Of a stretch of DNA of 64,000 bases, positions 1 through 9,628 are shown piece after piece. The notes under the pieces are model-generated. The model was not told the origin of the DNA, searched no databases, and was given only the letters and a program-made list of their open reading frames with translations. The translations under genes were made by a program, and so were the position numbers. Each line of letters begins with the position of its first letter. The first letter of the stretch is position 1. This stretch comes from Candidatus Aquiluna sp. IMCC13023 (lineage in GTDB: Bacteria; Actinomycetota; Actinomycetes; Actinomycetales; Microbacteriaceae): the NCBI RefSeq assembly GCF_000257665.1, contig NZ_AJKR01000002.1, positions 310,001-374,000 of the forward strand. The letters run 5' to 3'.

Positions 1-299
1 TGGCCGCACTTATCGCAACGTTTTTTGTAGCGAGGCACGCGGATCAATTGCGCTGGGAATACAGCACCAGACTAAGTGGGGCTCTATCCCTGTCGTTGGT
101 TGCTGCCTCAACCGCAGCTATCGCCGTCTTCCTTGTAAGCCAGGCAGCATCAGGCAGCTTTGGCCCGGGTCGGTTTGAAACCGTTGGGGCCAATCCACTG
201 ATGTTCGCAGGAGTGGTGTTTGTTGAGGTTCTAGTGCCCAGCTTCTTAGCTGCTTTGGTAATTGCTAAGCCATACGGCGATGCTTCCGAGCGAAAGTAG
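1..299 (+). CDS. C-terminal end of a DUF6350-like integral membrane protein (partial)
   Basis: The reading frame is already open at base 3 and closes with TAG at 297-299, so the gene begins outside the window. The visible 98 residues contain three hydrophobic stretches (around residues 2-10, 26-50 and 66-86) and a short charged tail ending in ASERK, which is typical of a polytopic membrane protein. In Actinobacteria a multi-pass DUF6350 protein usually lies directly upstream of purN, and the position here (9 bases before purN) fits; the family name rests mainly on that context. No function is known for the family. A TTG at 48 could be read as a start but the frame is open well before it. Confidence 0.6.
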   Translation, partial: AALIATFFVARHADQLRWEYSTRLSGALSLSLVAASTAAIAVFLVSQAASGSFGPGRFETVGANPLMFAGVVFVEVLVPSFLAALVIAKPYGDASERK

Positions 300-308
300 A
301 CTGGGTTC

Positions 309-905
309 ATGTTCTCGGTTGTAGTGCTTATTTCAGGTGGCGGTTCAAATCTTCGTGCGCTTTTGACAGCGGCGGCCAGCCCGCTATACCCGGCGAAGGT
401 AGTTGCGGTTGGGTCCGATAAGGCTGCTACCGGCCTAGAGCACGCCGAAGAGTTTGGGGTTCCGACTTTCGTTGTCGAACCTTCAAGGTTCGAAAGCCGA
501 GAAGCGTGGGCCGAGGTTTTGCTTTCGAATATTGAATTCCATAAGCCCGACCTAGTGGTCTTAGCCGGGTTCATGAGGGTCTTGCCTGCAAACATTGTCA
601 ACCAGCTCTCTCCGCGAATGATTAATCTGCACCCATCGCTGTTGCCCGATTTTCCAGGGGCCAATGCCGTCGCAGATACTTTGGCAGCTGGGGCTACAGT
701 AACTGGAGCGACCATTCACATTGTTGATGAGGGCGTGGATACCGGCAAAGTTCTGACTCAAGTCAGCATTCCAGTTGCACTCGGAATCTCAGAAACTGAT
801 TTGCAAGAGCAGATTAAGCTGGTGGAACAAGAGCAGCTAGTTCAAGCGGTTCAGGACATTGCAACCGGAGCACTCGTGCTCGCCGAAAAGGAACACAATG
901 CCTGA
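309..905 (+). CDS. purN: Phosphoribosylglycinamide formyltransferase
   Basis: 198 residues. It transfers a formyl group from 10-formyltetrahydrofolate to glycinamide ribonucleotide, the third step of de novo purine synthesis, in the cytosol. The N-terminal phosphate-binding loop ISGGGSNL is at residues 8-15, the catalytic Asn and His are in INLHPSLLP near residue 100, and the catalytic Asp is in DEGVDTG. Length is normal for the family. The start is the ATG at 309. It overlaps purH by 8 bases, so the two are translated as a pair for steps 3 and 9-10 of the same pathway. It is distinct from the deformylase PurU further on, which carries an extra ACT domain. Confidence 0.96.
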   Translation: MFSVVVLISGGGSNLRALLTAAASPLYPAKVVAVGSDKAATGLEHAEEFGVPTFVVEPSRFESREAWAEVLLSNIEFHKPDLVVLAGFMRVLPANIVNQLSPRMINLHPSLLPDFPGANAVADTLAAGATVTGATIHIVDEGVDTGKVLTQVSIPVALGISETDLQEQIKLVEQEQLVQAVQDIATGALVLAEKEHNA

Positions 906-2439
906 TGTAGTGGCCATAAAAAGGGCATTAATTTCCGTATCGGATAAGACCGGGTTGATTGAGCTGGCTACCGCCCTGACTGCGGCTGGAGTGCAGCTGG
1001 TGTCAACCGGTTCAACCGCCAAACAAATCGCTTCTGCTGGTATGGCCGTGAAAGAGGTCAGTGAAGTAACCGGATTTCCTGAAAGTCTGGATGGTCGAGT
1101 AAAGACGCTGCACCCGTCCATCCACGGCGGCATTCTTGCCGATCTGAGACTTGAAAAGCACAATCAAGAGCTTGCCGAGCTAAACATCGAAGCTTTTCAG
1201 CTAGTGGTTGTAAACCTCTACCCTTTTGTTGAGACCGTTGCCAGCGGGTCAACCGGGGATGCAGCGATCGAGCAGATTGATATCGGTGGACCCGCAATGG
1301 TTCGAGCTGCCGCCAAAAACCATGCCAATGTGGCGATAATTGTCGATCCAAAGAATTACCCGCTTTTGATAGATGCGCTTGATGAGGGTGGGACAACACT
1401 CAGGTTTCGGCAAAAACTTGCTCAGCAGGCATTTGCTCACACCGCCGGCTATGACTCGGCGGTTGCAAGCTTCCTGGCGCGCGAATTCGGTGAAGAGGCC
1501 ACTCCGGAATCGATCAATATTTCGCTCACCAAAGACCAGGACTTGAGATACGGCGAGAACTCTCATCAGTCGGCAGCACTTTATTTCTCTGGTGATTCTT
1601 CAGGTGTGGCAACTGCCATTCAGCATTCGGGCAAGCAGATGAGTTACAACAACTTTGTTGACGCAGATGCCGCGCTTCGGGCAGCCCACGACTTTCAGGC
1701 CCCCGCGGTAGCGATCATCAAGCATGCTAACCCGTGTGGAATTGCTATCGGAGCAGATGTCGCAACTGCCTATCAGGCTGCCCACAATACCGATCCGGTT
1801 TCGGCCTTCGGAGGAGTAATTGCAACCAATAGCGAAGTTACCGAGGCAATGGCCCTAGCCGTTGCTGATATCTTCACCGAGGTCATAATTGCGCCCTCGT
1901 TCAGCTCGACAGCAATTGAAATACTGAAAAAGAAAAAGAACTTGCGAATTTTGGAGCTATCAAGTCCTTATGTCAGAGCGGCGTTAGACATTCGTCAGGT
2001 TTCGGGCGGCATGCTTATTCAGGATTCAGACGGATTTGAAGGCCTGAATAATCAGAACTGGCAATTGGTCGCTGGTAAGGGTGTTGAGGCTGACCAGATG
2101 CGCGACTTAGAGTTTGCATGGATCGCTTGCCGGTCAGTGAAATCCAACGCGATTTTGCTGGCTAAAAATGGGGCCGCCGTTGGGATTGGCATGGGTCAGG
2201 TCAACAGGCTGGATTCTTGCAGGCTGGCGGTTGCAAGGGCTGGCGACAGAGTGGTCGGTTCGGCCGCAGCCTCCGACGCATTTTTCCCATTCGCCGACGG
2301 TCTTCAGGTGCTGATAGATGCCGGGGTATCGGCAGTTGTCCAGCCGGGCGGAAGCGTTCGAGACGAGGAAGTGATTGCCGCAGCCAGCAAGGCCGGCATC
2401 AGCATGTACTTCACGGGCGAAAGACATTTTTTCCACTAG
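898..2439 (+). CDS. purH: Bifunctional AICAR transformylase / IMP cyclohydrolase
   Basis: 513 residues from the ATG at 898, chosen because AAGGA lies just upstream and the protein then begins [14 protein letters not shown], as in the family; an in-frame extension to 859 would only overlap purN. The N-terminal third is the MGS-like IMP cyclohydrolase domain (SDKTG near residue 15, HPSIHGG near 80); the rest is the AICAR transformylase domain with the conserved KHANPCG motif near residue 275. It performs the last two steps to IMP. It overlaps the purN stop by 8 bases, indicating translational coupling. Confidence 0.96.
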   Translation: MPDVVAIKRALISVSDKTGLIELATALTAAGVQLVSTGSTAKQIASAGMAVKEVSEVTGFPESLDGRVKTLHPSIHGGILADLRLEKHNQELAELNIEAFQLVVVNLYPFVETVASGSTGDAAIEQIDIGGPAMVRAAAKNHANVAIIVDPKNYPLLIDALDEGGTTLRFRQKLAQQAFAHTAGYDSAVASFLAREFGEEATPESINISLTKDQDLRYGENSHQSAALYFSGDSSGVATAIQHSGKQMSYNNFVDADAALRAAHDFQAPAVAIIKHANPCGIAIGADVATAYQAAHNTDPVSAFGGVIATNSEVTEAMALAVADIFTEVIIAPSFSSTAIEILKKKKNLRILELSSPYVRAALDIRQVSGGMLIQDSDGFEGLNNQNWQLVAGKGVEADQMRDLEFAWIACRSVKSNAILLAKNGAAVGIGMGQVNRLDSCRLAVARAGDRVVGSAAASDAFFPFADGLQVLIDAGVSAVVQPGGSVRDEEVIAAASKAGISMYFTGERHFFH

Positions 2440-2506
2440 AAATAATCAAAGCGCATCAAATGTTTACGAGAAAGGCCGTTTGGCCAGAATTACCTCGGAG
2501 AGAGCT

Positions 2507-4282
2507 ATGCAGCAGGCTGAATTGGGGACTATAAAAACCCTTTGGCGACTGGTCCCTTTTGCAAGACGGGCACTATGGCGCATTGGCCTTGGCATACTCG
2601 CTGCAATCGGCGCACACATGGTGGCTCTTTCAATCCCGCAATTTTTGCAGTCACTGGTGAACTCACTGGTGGACGGCGGTCGGGCCGCATTGCTACCCGC
2701 TGTCGGTTTGATTCTCTTGCTCGGGGTTATAGAGGCTGCTCTAGTACTTCTCAGGCGTTGGTTGGTTCTGACTCCTGGAACATTCGTAGAGGCTGATATG
2801 CGGAACACTTTGTTCGCCAAGCTTCAAGACTTACCAGTTGCATTCCATGATCGCTGGCCATCGGGGCAGTTGCTTTCCAGGGCGGTTGCCGACCTGGGTC
2901 TAATTAGGCGTTGGCTCAGCTTTGGAATTGTGCTACTGATCGCGAACTTCATCACCCTGGTGGTTGGACTATTGATTCTGTTCACCTACAACTTCTGGTT
3001 GGGGCTTATCTTTTCAGTAGCGTCTATTCCGATTTGGCTCATTGGATTCCGCTTCTCGCGCGGTTTTGGCACTATTGCCAGGCTCGCTCAGGATCAGTCG
3101 GGAGACCTTGCAACACGGGTAGAAGAATCTGTTCATGGCGTCAGAGTCCTAAAGGCTTTCGGCCGCGGCGGTTTTGCAGCTGAACAATTTGCAACCCAGG
3201 CCTCGGAACTTAGGAACACAGAGATTAGCAAGGCAAAAGCCGTCGCAAACATCTGGCTCTACCTAATGATGATTCCCGAATTTGCTCTTGGCCTGGCTCT
3301 CTTGGCCGGGATTTGGTTTACGGCTAACGGGGAAATGACGGTTGGGACACTCGTGGCTTTTGTTGCAACCGCGATGGTCCTTCGTTGGCCAACTGAGTCC
3401 CTTGGATTCTTGCTGGGTATGACACTTGAGGCGAAGACAGCCACAACGAGAATCTTCGAAGTGCTGGATGAGCCGGACCTAATTGCTGATCCGGTTTCTG
3501 GCAAGACAATTAAGGAACCCAAGGGCCTACTTGAGTTTCATGAAGTTCACTTTCACTACCCGGATGCTGATCCGAAAAATCGCGACTTGGTCGATGGCGT
3601 CAGCCTTCGAATAGAGCCGGGTCAGTCGGTAGCACTTATTGGGCTTACCGGAAGTGGCAAGACAACCCTGACGGCTCTAACAACAAGGTTGTATGAGGTA
3701 ACCGGCGGCTCGATAACTATCGATGGGGTCGACATTAGAGATTTGACTCGAGCCGACCTTAGATCAAACATCGCAATGGCTTTTGAGGACGCCACTCTTT
3801 TCTCATCCAGCGTTCGCGACAACGTTCTCCTGGGCAATAAAGATCAAAGCGAGGATGCCCTAAAGCAGGCCCTCGAGATTGCCCAGGCGCAGTTTGTATA
3901 CGATTTGCCACAGGGCCTTGATACGCCAATCGGCGATGAAGGTCTGAGCCTCTCGGGTGGTCAGCGCCAGCGATTGGCATTGGCAAGAGCGGTGGCGGCC
4001 AAACCTAAGATCTTGGTTTTGGATGATCCACTGTCGGCCGTTGATGTTGACACCGAGGCAATGGTCGAAGACGCGCTTCGACATGTTCTGAAATCAACCA
4101 CCGCCCTGATAGTCGCTCACCGACCTTCGACGGTGATGTTGGCCGACAAGGTCGCTCTAATGCAAGATGGCAAAATTATTGCCTTCGGTACTCACCGCGA
4201 ACTACTAGACACCAGCACCGAATACCGCCACGTCATTACCTCTCTGGACACTGACCAGAAAGAGCGTGAGGTGAACGTATGA
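2507..4282 (+). CDS. Heterodimeric ABC exporter, subunit with the degenerate ATP site
   Basis: 591 residues from the ATG at 2507, which has GGAGAG just upstream; the longer frame only runs back into purH. It has an N-terminal exporter-type membrane domain with about six helices (residues 20-320), then an ATPase domain: Walker A GLTGSGKTT near 379, signature LSGGQRQR near 482, Walker B ending LVLDDP and switch histidine in IVAHRPS. The Walker B acidic catalytic residue is Asp instead of Glu, the mark of the degenerate site in heterodimeric exporters such as TM287/288 and LmrCD. It overlaps the next gene by ATGA (4279-4282). Substrate unknown; drug or lipid export are the usual roles. Confidence 0.92.
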   Translation: MQQAELGTIKTLWRLVPFARRALWRIGLGILAAIGAHMVALSIPQFLQSLVNSLVDGGRAALLPAVGLILLLGVIEAALVLLRRWLVLTPGTFVEADMRNTLFAKLQDLPVAFHDRWPSGQLLSRAVADLGLIRRWLSFGIVLLIANFITLVVGLLILFTYNFWLGLIFSVASIPIWLIGFRFSRGFGTIARLAQDQSGDLATRVEESVHGVRVLKAFGRGGFAAEQFATQASELRNTEISKAKAVANIWLYLMMIPEFALGLALLAGIWFTANGEMTVGTLVAFVATAMVLRWPTESLGFLLGMTLEAKTATTRIFEVLDEPDLIADPVSGKTIKEPKGLLEFHEVHFHYPDADPKNRDLVDGVSLRIEPGQSVALIGLTGSGKTTLTALTTRLYEVTGGSITIDGVDIRDLTRADLRSNIAMAFEDATLFSSSVRDNVLLGNKDQSEDALKQALEIAQAQFVYDLPQGLDTPIGDEGLSLSGGQRQRLALARAVAAKPKILVLDDPLSAVDVDTEAMVEDALRHVLKSTTALIVAHRPSTVMLADKVALMQDGKIIAFGTHRELLDTSTEYRHVITSLDTDQKEREVNV

Positions 4283-6084
4283 GTCTTTACGGAACCAACA
4301 ACGAAGAAAGAACCGATCTAACCAAAACCGAATCTAGGTTCATTAGGCAGCGATCCCGAAAGCTTCTGGGTTCGTTGTTGCTCCCACTTCGCGCAAGGCT
4401 TTGGCTCGCTGTAGCAATGATTTTTATCTCCACGACGCTCAGGGTTGCGGGTCCAGCGCTAATCGCATTCGCAATTGACTGGGCACTTCCTAGAGCCATT
4501 GAGGACGACTTTTATCCGCTGTGGATGATAATTCTGCTGTATTTGGGAGCCGCAGCTTTTAGTGCGCTGATGGTTTATTACTTCATGATCCTTACGTCAA
4601 AAATAGCCCAGTCAATGCTGTTTGCATTGCGGAACAGAATGTTTGTCCACACACAAAAGCTTTCGGTCGAGTTCCACGAGCGCTACACCGCGGGGCGAGT
4701 AATCGCGAGGCAGACCTCGGACCTAGAGTCGATTTCCGAACTACTGTCTGGTGGCTTAGGAGAACTAGTCGTTGGAATCTTCTTCATGGTATTCACCGCT
4801 GGTGCGCTCTTGATCCTTGATCCAATTAGCTTCCTTGTTCTTATGGCCGCAGGTATCCCACTTGCGATTGTGACTAGGTGGTTTCAGATAAACACGAACC
4901 GTGGCTTTAGAGCGCAGCGGGTTGCATCTTCAACCTTGATTCAAAACTTTGTCGAGACCATGACCGGTATCCGCGCGGTCAAGGCATTCCGCAAGGAGGG
5001 TCGCAACGAGAAGCACTTTGGTGGCTTGGTGGAAAAGTACCGGCTATTGAACGCAAGACTGATTCAACTTTTTGGAATTTACGATCCAGCATTGATATTA
5101 ATCGGCAACGCGACCGTTGCTGCGATCCTGCTCGTGGGTGGATTCCGAGTGCTTGACGGAACGTTGGGCATAGGGGTTTTGACGGCAGCAATTCTTTACG
5201 CCAGAAGGTTTTTCGACCCGATGGAACAGATTGCAATTTTCTATAACTCTTACCAGTCGGCTTCTGCTGCTCTTGAGAAAATTTCCGGTGTGCTGCAAGA
5301 AGAGCCGTCGGTACCAGATCCTGAGAACCCGGTTGAGCTGAAGAACATCAACGGTGGTCTAGTTTTTGACAGGGTGAAGTTCCAGTACAACACCGGTGAT
5401 ATTGTGTTGCACCCGTTCTCGCTGGATATCCCAGGTGGCCAAACTATCGCTCTGGTCGGGACCACTGGCGCCGGGAAGTCGACTCTCGCAAAACTCATAT
5501 CAAGGTTCTACGACCCTAGCGAAGGGGTCGTTCGTCTTGACGGTTACGACCTAAGAGACATTTCGAATGTGAATCTGCGTCAAAAGGTAGTTATGGTGAC
5601 TCAGGAGGCATACCTGTTTACCGGATCGGTAGCCCAGAACATTCAGCTAGGGCGCCCGGGTGCATCGATGGATGATGTGGTCAAGGCCGCCAAGGCAGTG
5701 GGGGCGCACGAATTTATTCTGGAACTGCCCTACGGCTATGAGACGGATGTCAATAAGCGTGGCGGGAGAGTTTCAAGCGGCCAGCGCCAGTTGATCTCCT
5801 TTGCACGTGCCTTCCTGGCGGACCCTGCAGTTTTGATTCTGGATGAGGCAACTTCTTCCTTGGACATACCCTCGGAGGCAATGGTGCAACTTGGTCTAAA
5901 GACACTGCTTGCGGGTCGGACCGCTGTGATCATCGCGCATCGACTCTCAACGGTTTCGATAGCGGATCGTGTTTTGGTAATGGAGCACGGAAAAATTATT
6001 GAGGATGGTTCACCGGAGCAGCTAGTGGCCTCGGGAGGTAAATTCTCGAAGCTCTACAAATCCTGGAAAGATTCTCTGGTTTAG
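4279..6084 (+). CDS. Heterodimeric ABC exporter, partner subunit with the catalytic Glu
   Basis: 601 residues. It is a membrane domain followed by an ATPase domain: Walker A GTTGAGKST near residue 394, signature VSSGQRQ (not LSGGQ) near 498, Walker B ILDEATSSLD with the canonical Glu, and switch histidine in IIAHRLS. The altered signature pairs across the dimer with the Asp-type Walker B of the upstream subunit, while this subunit's Glu pairs with the upstream LSGGQ, so the two proteins should form one degenerate and one active ATP site. The start overlaps the upstream stop by four bases, supporting equal-ratio synthesis. Substrate unknown. Confidence 0.92.
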   Translation: MSLYGTNNEERTDLTKTESRFIRQRSRKLLGSLLLPLRARLWLAVAMIFISTTLRVAGPALIAFAIDWALPRAIEDDFYPLWMIILLYLGAAAFSALMVYYFMILTSKIAQSMLFALRNRMFVHTQKLSVEFHERYTAGRVIARQTSDLESISELLSGGLGELVVGIFFMVFTAGALLILDPISFLVLMAAGIPLAIVTRWFQINTNRGFRAQRVASSTLIQNFVETMTGIRAVKAFRKEGRNEKHFGGLVEKYRLLNARLIQLFGIYDPALILIGNATVAAILLVGGFRVLDGTLGIGVLTAAILYARRFFDPMEQIAIFYNSYQSASAALEKISGVLQEEPSVPDPENPVELKNINGGLVFDRVKFQYNTGDIVLHPFSLDIPGGQTIALVGTTGAGKSTLAKLISRFYDPSEGVVRLDGYDLRDISNVNLRQKVVMVTQEAYLFTGSVAQNIQLGRPGASMDDVVKAAKAVGAHEFILELPYGYETDVNKRGGRVSSGQRQLISFARAFLADPAVLILDEATSSLDIPSEAMVQLGLKTLLAGRTAVIIAHRLSTVSIADRVLVMEHGKIIEDGSPEQLVASGGKFSKLYKSWKDSLV

Positions 6085-6156
6085 GGCTCATTGACTGAAA
6101 CCGATAGGCTAGGGACGGTCATTTAGGCCCGAATCACGCGCTTAATCAGGAGAGTA

Positions 6157-7374
6157 ATGAACAAAATCAGTGTTGTTGGAAAAGTTGTTGAGCTAGACGG
6201 CGACGAAATGACTCGCATCATCTGGCAGGACATCAAGGACAAGCTGATTCTTCCTTATCTGGATATTGACCTGGAGTATTACGACCTATCGGTTGAAAAT
6301 CGAGATGCGACTGACGATCAGATCACCATTGATGCAGCTCACGCCATCAAGAAGTACGGCGTTGGAGTCAAGTGCGCAACGATTACTCCGGACGAAGACC
6401 GAGTGGTCGAATTCGGATTGAAAAAAATGTGGCGTTCTCCGAACGGAACCATTCGAAACATCCTTGACGGTGTTGTATTTCGCGAGCCAATTATCATCTC
6501 AAACGTTCCGAGGTTAGTCCCGGGTTGGACCAAGCCAATCATCATTGGTCGTCACGCACACGGTGACCAGTACAAGGCCACAGACATCAAAATACCTGGC
6601 AAGGGCACTGTCACCATGACATGGGCCCCAGCTGACGGCTCAGAGCCGCAGGTATTGACAATTGCGGACTTCCCGGAGAACGGCGGAGTTGCAATGGGAA
6701 TGTACAACTACATGGATTCCATTCGTGATTTTGCAAGAGCCTCCTTCAACTACGGCCTGGCTCGAAACTATCCGGTCTACATGTCAACCAAGAACACAAT
6801 TTTGAAGGCCTACGACGGAGCGTTCAAGGACGCCTTCGAGGATGTTTTCAATACCGAGTACAAAGACAGGTTTGAAAAAGCTGGCCTCACCTACGAGCAC
6901 CGTCTAATCGATGACATGGTCGCAGCTTGCTTGAAGTGGGAAGGCGGGTATGTTTGGGCTTGTAAAAATTACGACGGTGATGTGCAGTCCGACACCGTGG
7001 CGCAAGGCTTTGGCTCTTTGGGTCTAATGACCTCGGTGCTAACAACCCCAGATGGCAAGACGGCACTGGCCGAGGCTGCTCACGGAACTGTGACTCGTCA
7101 CTACCGCCAATGGCAACAGGGCAACAAGACCTCTACCAACCCAATTGCATCGATCTTTGCCTGGACAAGAGGCCTGATGCATCGAGCAAAACTGGATGAC
7201 ACCCCTGAGGTGGCAAAGTTCGCGCAGGCACTTGAAGATGTAATTATCGAAACGGTTGAGTCTGGAAAAATGACAAAGGATTTGGCTGCGTTGGTTGGAA
7301 AAGATCAGCCTTGGCAGTCAACCGATGAGTTCATGGCATCGATTGCCGAGAACCTTCAGTCAAAAATGGCCTAA
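6157..7374 (+). CDS. icd: NADP-dependent isocitrate dehydrogenase, eukaryote-like dimeric type
   Basis: 405 residues. It oxidatively decarboxylates isocitrate to 2-oxoglutarate in the TCA cycle and supplies NADPH. The sequence is of the homodimeric class shared with eukaryotes: [10 protein letters not shown] at the N-terminus, the substrate loop SPNGTIRN near residue 95, [10 protein letters not shown] near 270 and [11 protein letters not shown] near 308. It is not the short E. coli class nor the 740-residue monomeric class found in many other Actinobacteria. A good ribosome-binding site, AGGAG, precedes the ATG at 6157. It is transcribed alone, closed by the hairpin at 7401. Confidence 0.96.
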   Translation: MNKISVVGKVVELDGDEMTRIIWQDIKDKLILPYLDIDLEYYDLSVENRDATDDQITIDAAHAIKKYGVGVKCATITPDEDRVVEFGLKKMWRSPNGTIRNILDGVVFREPIIISNVPRLVPGWTKPIIIGRHAHGDQYKATDIKIPGKGTVTMTWAPADGSEPQVLTIADFPENGGVAMGMYNYMDSIRDFARASFNYGLARNYPVYMSTKNTILKAYDGAFKDAFEDVFNTEYKDRFEKAGLTYEHRLIDDMVAACLKWEGGYVWACKNYDGDVQSDTVAQGFGSLGLMTSVLTTPDGKTALAEAAHGTVTRHYRQWQQGNKTSTNPIASIFAWTRGLMHRAKLDDTPEVAKFAQALEDVIIETVESGKMTKDLAALVGKDQPWQSTDEFMASIAENLQSKMA

Positions 7375-7400
7375 ATAACCAGGCCGCTAGCGGCTTGTGG

Positions 7401-7437
7401 AAAACTCCCTGCAGGAAACTGCAGGGAGTTTTACTTT
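7401..7437 (+). terminator. Intrinsic terminator after icd
   Basis: A perfect 14-base-pair stem (7401-7414 with 7419-7432) is closed by a GAAA tetraloop. The right arm ends in TTTT and is followed by ACTTT. Because both arms end in A or T runs it could also work on the opposite strand. It ends inside the -10 element proposed for the next gene. Confidence 0.85.
7432..7437 (+). promoter_or_regulatory. Probable -10 element, leaderless start of the glycine-rich protein gene
   Basis: TACTTT lies 7 bases before the ATG at 7445, placing the transcription start at the start codon. No ribosome-binding site is seen apart from a GGGAG buried in the terminator stem, which supports leaderless translation. 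Confidence 0.5.
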
Positions 7438-7444
7438 GTGTGGC

Positions 7445-9628
7445 ATGAAACTTCGATCATTATTAGCCCTTACTTTTTGCTCCTCAATAGCTTTTGGAGC
7501 TGTACCCGCTCAAGCCGAAGAGTGTCCAGACGGAATCTGCGAACTGGTCTTTGAATACACCGGTAATGCCGAGTACTTCACGGTCCCTGACGGCGCCAAA
7601 AATGTTTCCTTTGAAATCAGTGGAGCCGCCGGAGGTAGAGGCGGCATGGGCGGCCGCGTAACTGGGGAGTTCATAAACTTCCCGACTGGGTTCTGGGTGT
7701 TTGTCGGCGGCGAGGGCGTCATCAATGCTGAGGCCCCAGGCGGATATAACGGAGGCGGCCGAGCCGGAGGCTCCAGGGGCAACGAGGGTTCCGGTGGGGG
7801 AGCCAGCGACATTCGCTCCGGTACGAACCTAAACGATCGGATTGTTGTGGCCGGAGGCGGCGGAGGTGGCGGCGGCTATGCCGGAGCTGCTGGTGGTGCC
7901 GGTGGAAACCTAGTCGCCGACAACGGCGGATCGGGACAAGGTTCTGGAGGAGGCGGCGGTCGGGAAAGCTCTGGGGGTTCCGCGGGTGCCTCCAACGGCG
8001 GCAGTTCGGCACAACCCGGTGGTTTTGGGATTGGAGGAACTGGAGGTAGCAGCTGGAACGCCGGCGGTGGAGGTGGCGGCGGCGGTTGGTTCGGTGGCGG
8101 CGGTGGTGGAGCGGATGACGACTCTTGCTGCGCTGATGCCGGTGGCGGCGGAGGAGGGTCTTCATATGCAAACACGTCTCTAGTGACCAACATCAACCAT
8201 CAAGCAGGAGTCCAGAATGCAGCGGGCCGAGTGGTCATTCGATATGAGGTTCCATCGATAATCACTTTGTTTGCTGGCACCCAGCTAAGTAATAACGAGA
8301 TTTCGATCAGCATGGAGGTAGAGGGTAGCTTTAGTCCCAACTCGACCCATCTGGAAGTCGTGGACACTGCCTGCATCGTAAGTGAACCTGAGTTAACTGG
8401 ATCAACATATGTCTTTCAAATTCAGGGCTGCGTCGACTCGAGATTCCTAGCTGCATTGGCACCTGAAGCCGCGGCTTTGCTAACTGATGACACGAGTGCC
8501 TCGCTGCAGATCGAGCTTGACTTGGTTGGGCCCGAGTTCACCTTCGATCAAATTATTTCTGCTGATCACGACTACGTGTTTGACCTTATTGGCAGTGAGG
8601 ATAATTCTGGTTTGTCTTCTGAGGACATTCTTGTCGCAGGATGTGACGAAACAGTGCTTCTGAACCAAAGGCTAAGCCTGAACGATTGCCAGGAGGGCGA
8701 TATCATAATCACTCTTGCGTCAAACGTTGTGACTGACTCAATGGGTAATCTGGGTCCTTCTGAGCCTACTGTCCTTGAACTATCAAGAGACACAATCGCT
8801 CCGACATCGCAATGGCTCGAGCCTGAAATCACCGAGATAGACGGCAACTTTAACTTGGTAATCTCGCTCAGACACGACGATTCTCTAGTGGAGGACGCCG
8901 CCGTCGAGTTTCTCGCCGATGAAATAAGTTGCCTTCCAATTACAACATTTTCAGAAGGAGAAGTAACCTTCGAATATATTGGCTGCGCGCCTGGGAGCAT
9001 GAGCTGGAAATTAGCGGCATTTTCCCTGATTGATTCGGCGGGAAACTCAGGTCCAGCTATCGACTCAGTTCTCGAGCTCACACTTGTAGCCCTAGAACCA
9101 ACCACAGAACCAACCCCAGCAACACCAGAGCCGGCGCTTGAGGTGGCTCCTCGTGAACCCGCGTTACAGATTCCGAGTCAACTAGCGCCAGGGCTCCCGG
9201 ATGAGATCCATTCACCGATTGAGGCGCCCGAGTTTGTAGACCAAGAGATCGTTGAAGAGATCCTGGAGTTCGTTGAAAGTGAAGAGGTTATTCCAATTGA
9301 AAAAGAGTCACCGCCCAAAGCGGTCTCCACGGTTCCAACTCGGTCAAAGCAACCTGTCTCATCGCCAGTTGATTCAAAGTCAGCGCCGGCCGCTTCTGAG
9401 CCTGAGCCTCAAGAACTCGAGAGCGAAGCCACTGTGAAAAAAGACCAAGGCGATTTACTCGATCAGAGCGAAATAGCTTCACAGTCAGCCTACGTAGCTG
9501 AGTTGGCTTCGGGAGACCAAAAACCTGCGCGACCAGACTCTGTTGCTCGGATTTCGCCTTGGTTGGCGGGTGGAGCGGTAGCAGCAGTCTTGGCTTTTAT
9601 TGTTTATCGGAAGATGATGGTACGTTGA
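7445..9628 (+). CDS. Secreted, C-terminally anchored glycine-rich surface protein (ALK/LTK-type Gly-rich domain)
   Basis: 727 residues from the ATG at 7445; an upstream GTG at 7397 would translate the terminator hairpin and is rejected. Residues 1-22 form a signal peptide ending VPAQA. Residues about 58-265 are extremely glycine-rich and carry the pattern GYNGGG, GGGASDIR, then a Leu-Asn-x-Arg turn and VAGGGGGG, which is the signature of the glycine-rich domain of ALK/LTK-like proteins (Pfam Gly_rich). Then come Ig-like modules (about 268-545), a Pro/Glu-rich low-complexity linker (550-695) and one terminal membrane helix followed by YRKMMVR. There is no LPXTG signal. It is probably exposed on the cell surface; binding partner unknown. 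Its end overlaps purU on the other strand by 25 bases. Confidence 0.75.
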   Translation: MKLRSLLALTFCSSIAFGAVPAQAEECPDGICELVFEYTGNAEYFTVPDGAKNVSFEISGAAGGRGGMGGRVTGEFINFPTGFWVFVGGEGVINAEAPGGYNGGGRAGGSRGNEGSGGGASDIRSGTNLNDRIVVAGGGGGGGGYAGAAGGAGGNLVADNGGSGQGSGGGGGRESSGGSAGASNGGSSAQPGGFGIGGTGGSSWNAGGGGGGGGWFGGGGGGADDDSCCADAGGGGGGSSYANTSLVTNINHQAGVQNAAGRVVIRYEVPSIITLFAGTQLSNNEISISMEVEGSFSPNSTHLEVVDTACIVSEPELTGSTYVFQIQGCVDSRFLAALAPEAAALLTDDTSASLQIELDLVGPEFTFDQIISADHDYVFDLIGSEDNSGLSSEDILVAGCDETVLLNQRLSLNDCQEGDIIITLASNVVTDSMGNLGPSEPTVLELSRDTIAPTSQWLEPEITEIDGNFNLVISLRHDDSLVEDAAVEFLADEISCLPITTFSEGEVTFEYIGCAPGSMSWKLAAFSLIDSAGNSGPAIDSVLELTLVALEPTTEPTPATPEPALEVAPREPALQIPSQLAPGLPDEIHSPIEAPEFVDQEIVEEILEFVESEEVIPIEKESPPKAVSTVPTRSKQPVSSPVDSKSAPAASEPEPQELESEATVKKDQGDLLDQSEIASQSAYVAELASGDQKPARPDSVARISPWLAGGAVAAVLAFIVYRKMMVR
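7621..8170 (+). repeat. Low-complexity glycine-coding GGN tract
   Basis: This stretch encodes the glycine-rich domain and consists largely of GGN/GGC-type codons, with runs of eight glycines around 7855-7872 and 8065-8110. The reverse strand reads as proline-rich open frames that are artefacts of this composition. Confidence 0.85.

Noticed and set aside
6091-6110. TTGACT and TAGGCT before icd as a -35/-10 pair
   Set aside because: The spacer is only 8 bases. TAGGCT alone may be a -10 but no suitable -35 was found.
7397-7444. Upstream GTG start for the glycine-rich protein
   Set aside because: It would translate through the icd terminator hairpin and add 16 residues before a well-formed signal peptide.
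7510-8196. Long proline-rich and histidine/arginine-rich open frames on the minus strand
   Set aside because: They are the reverse complement of the GGN-rich glycine tract; the plus-strand frame has a signal peptide and domain structure.
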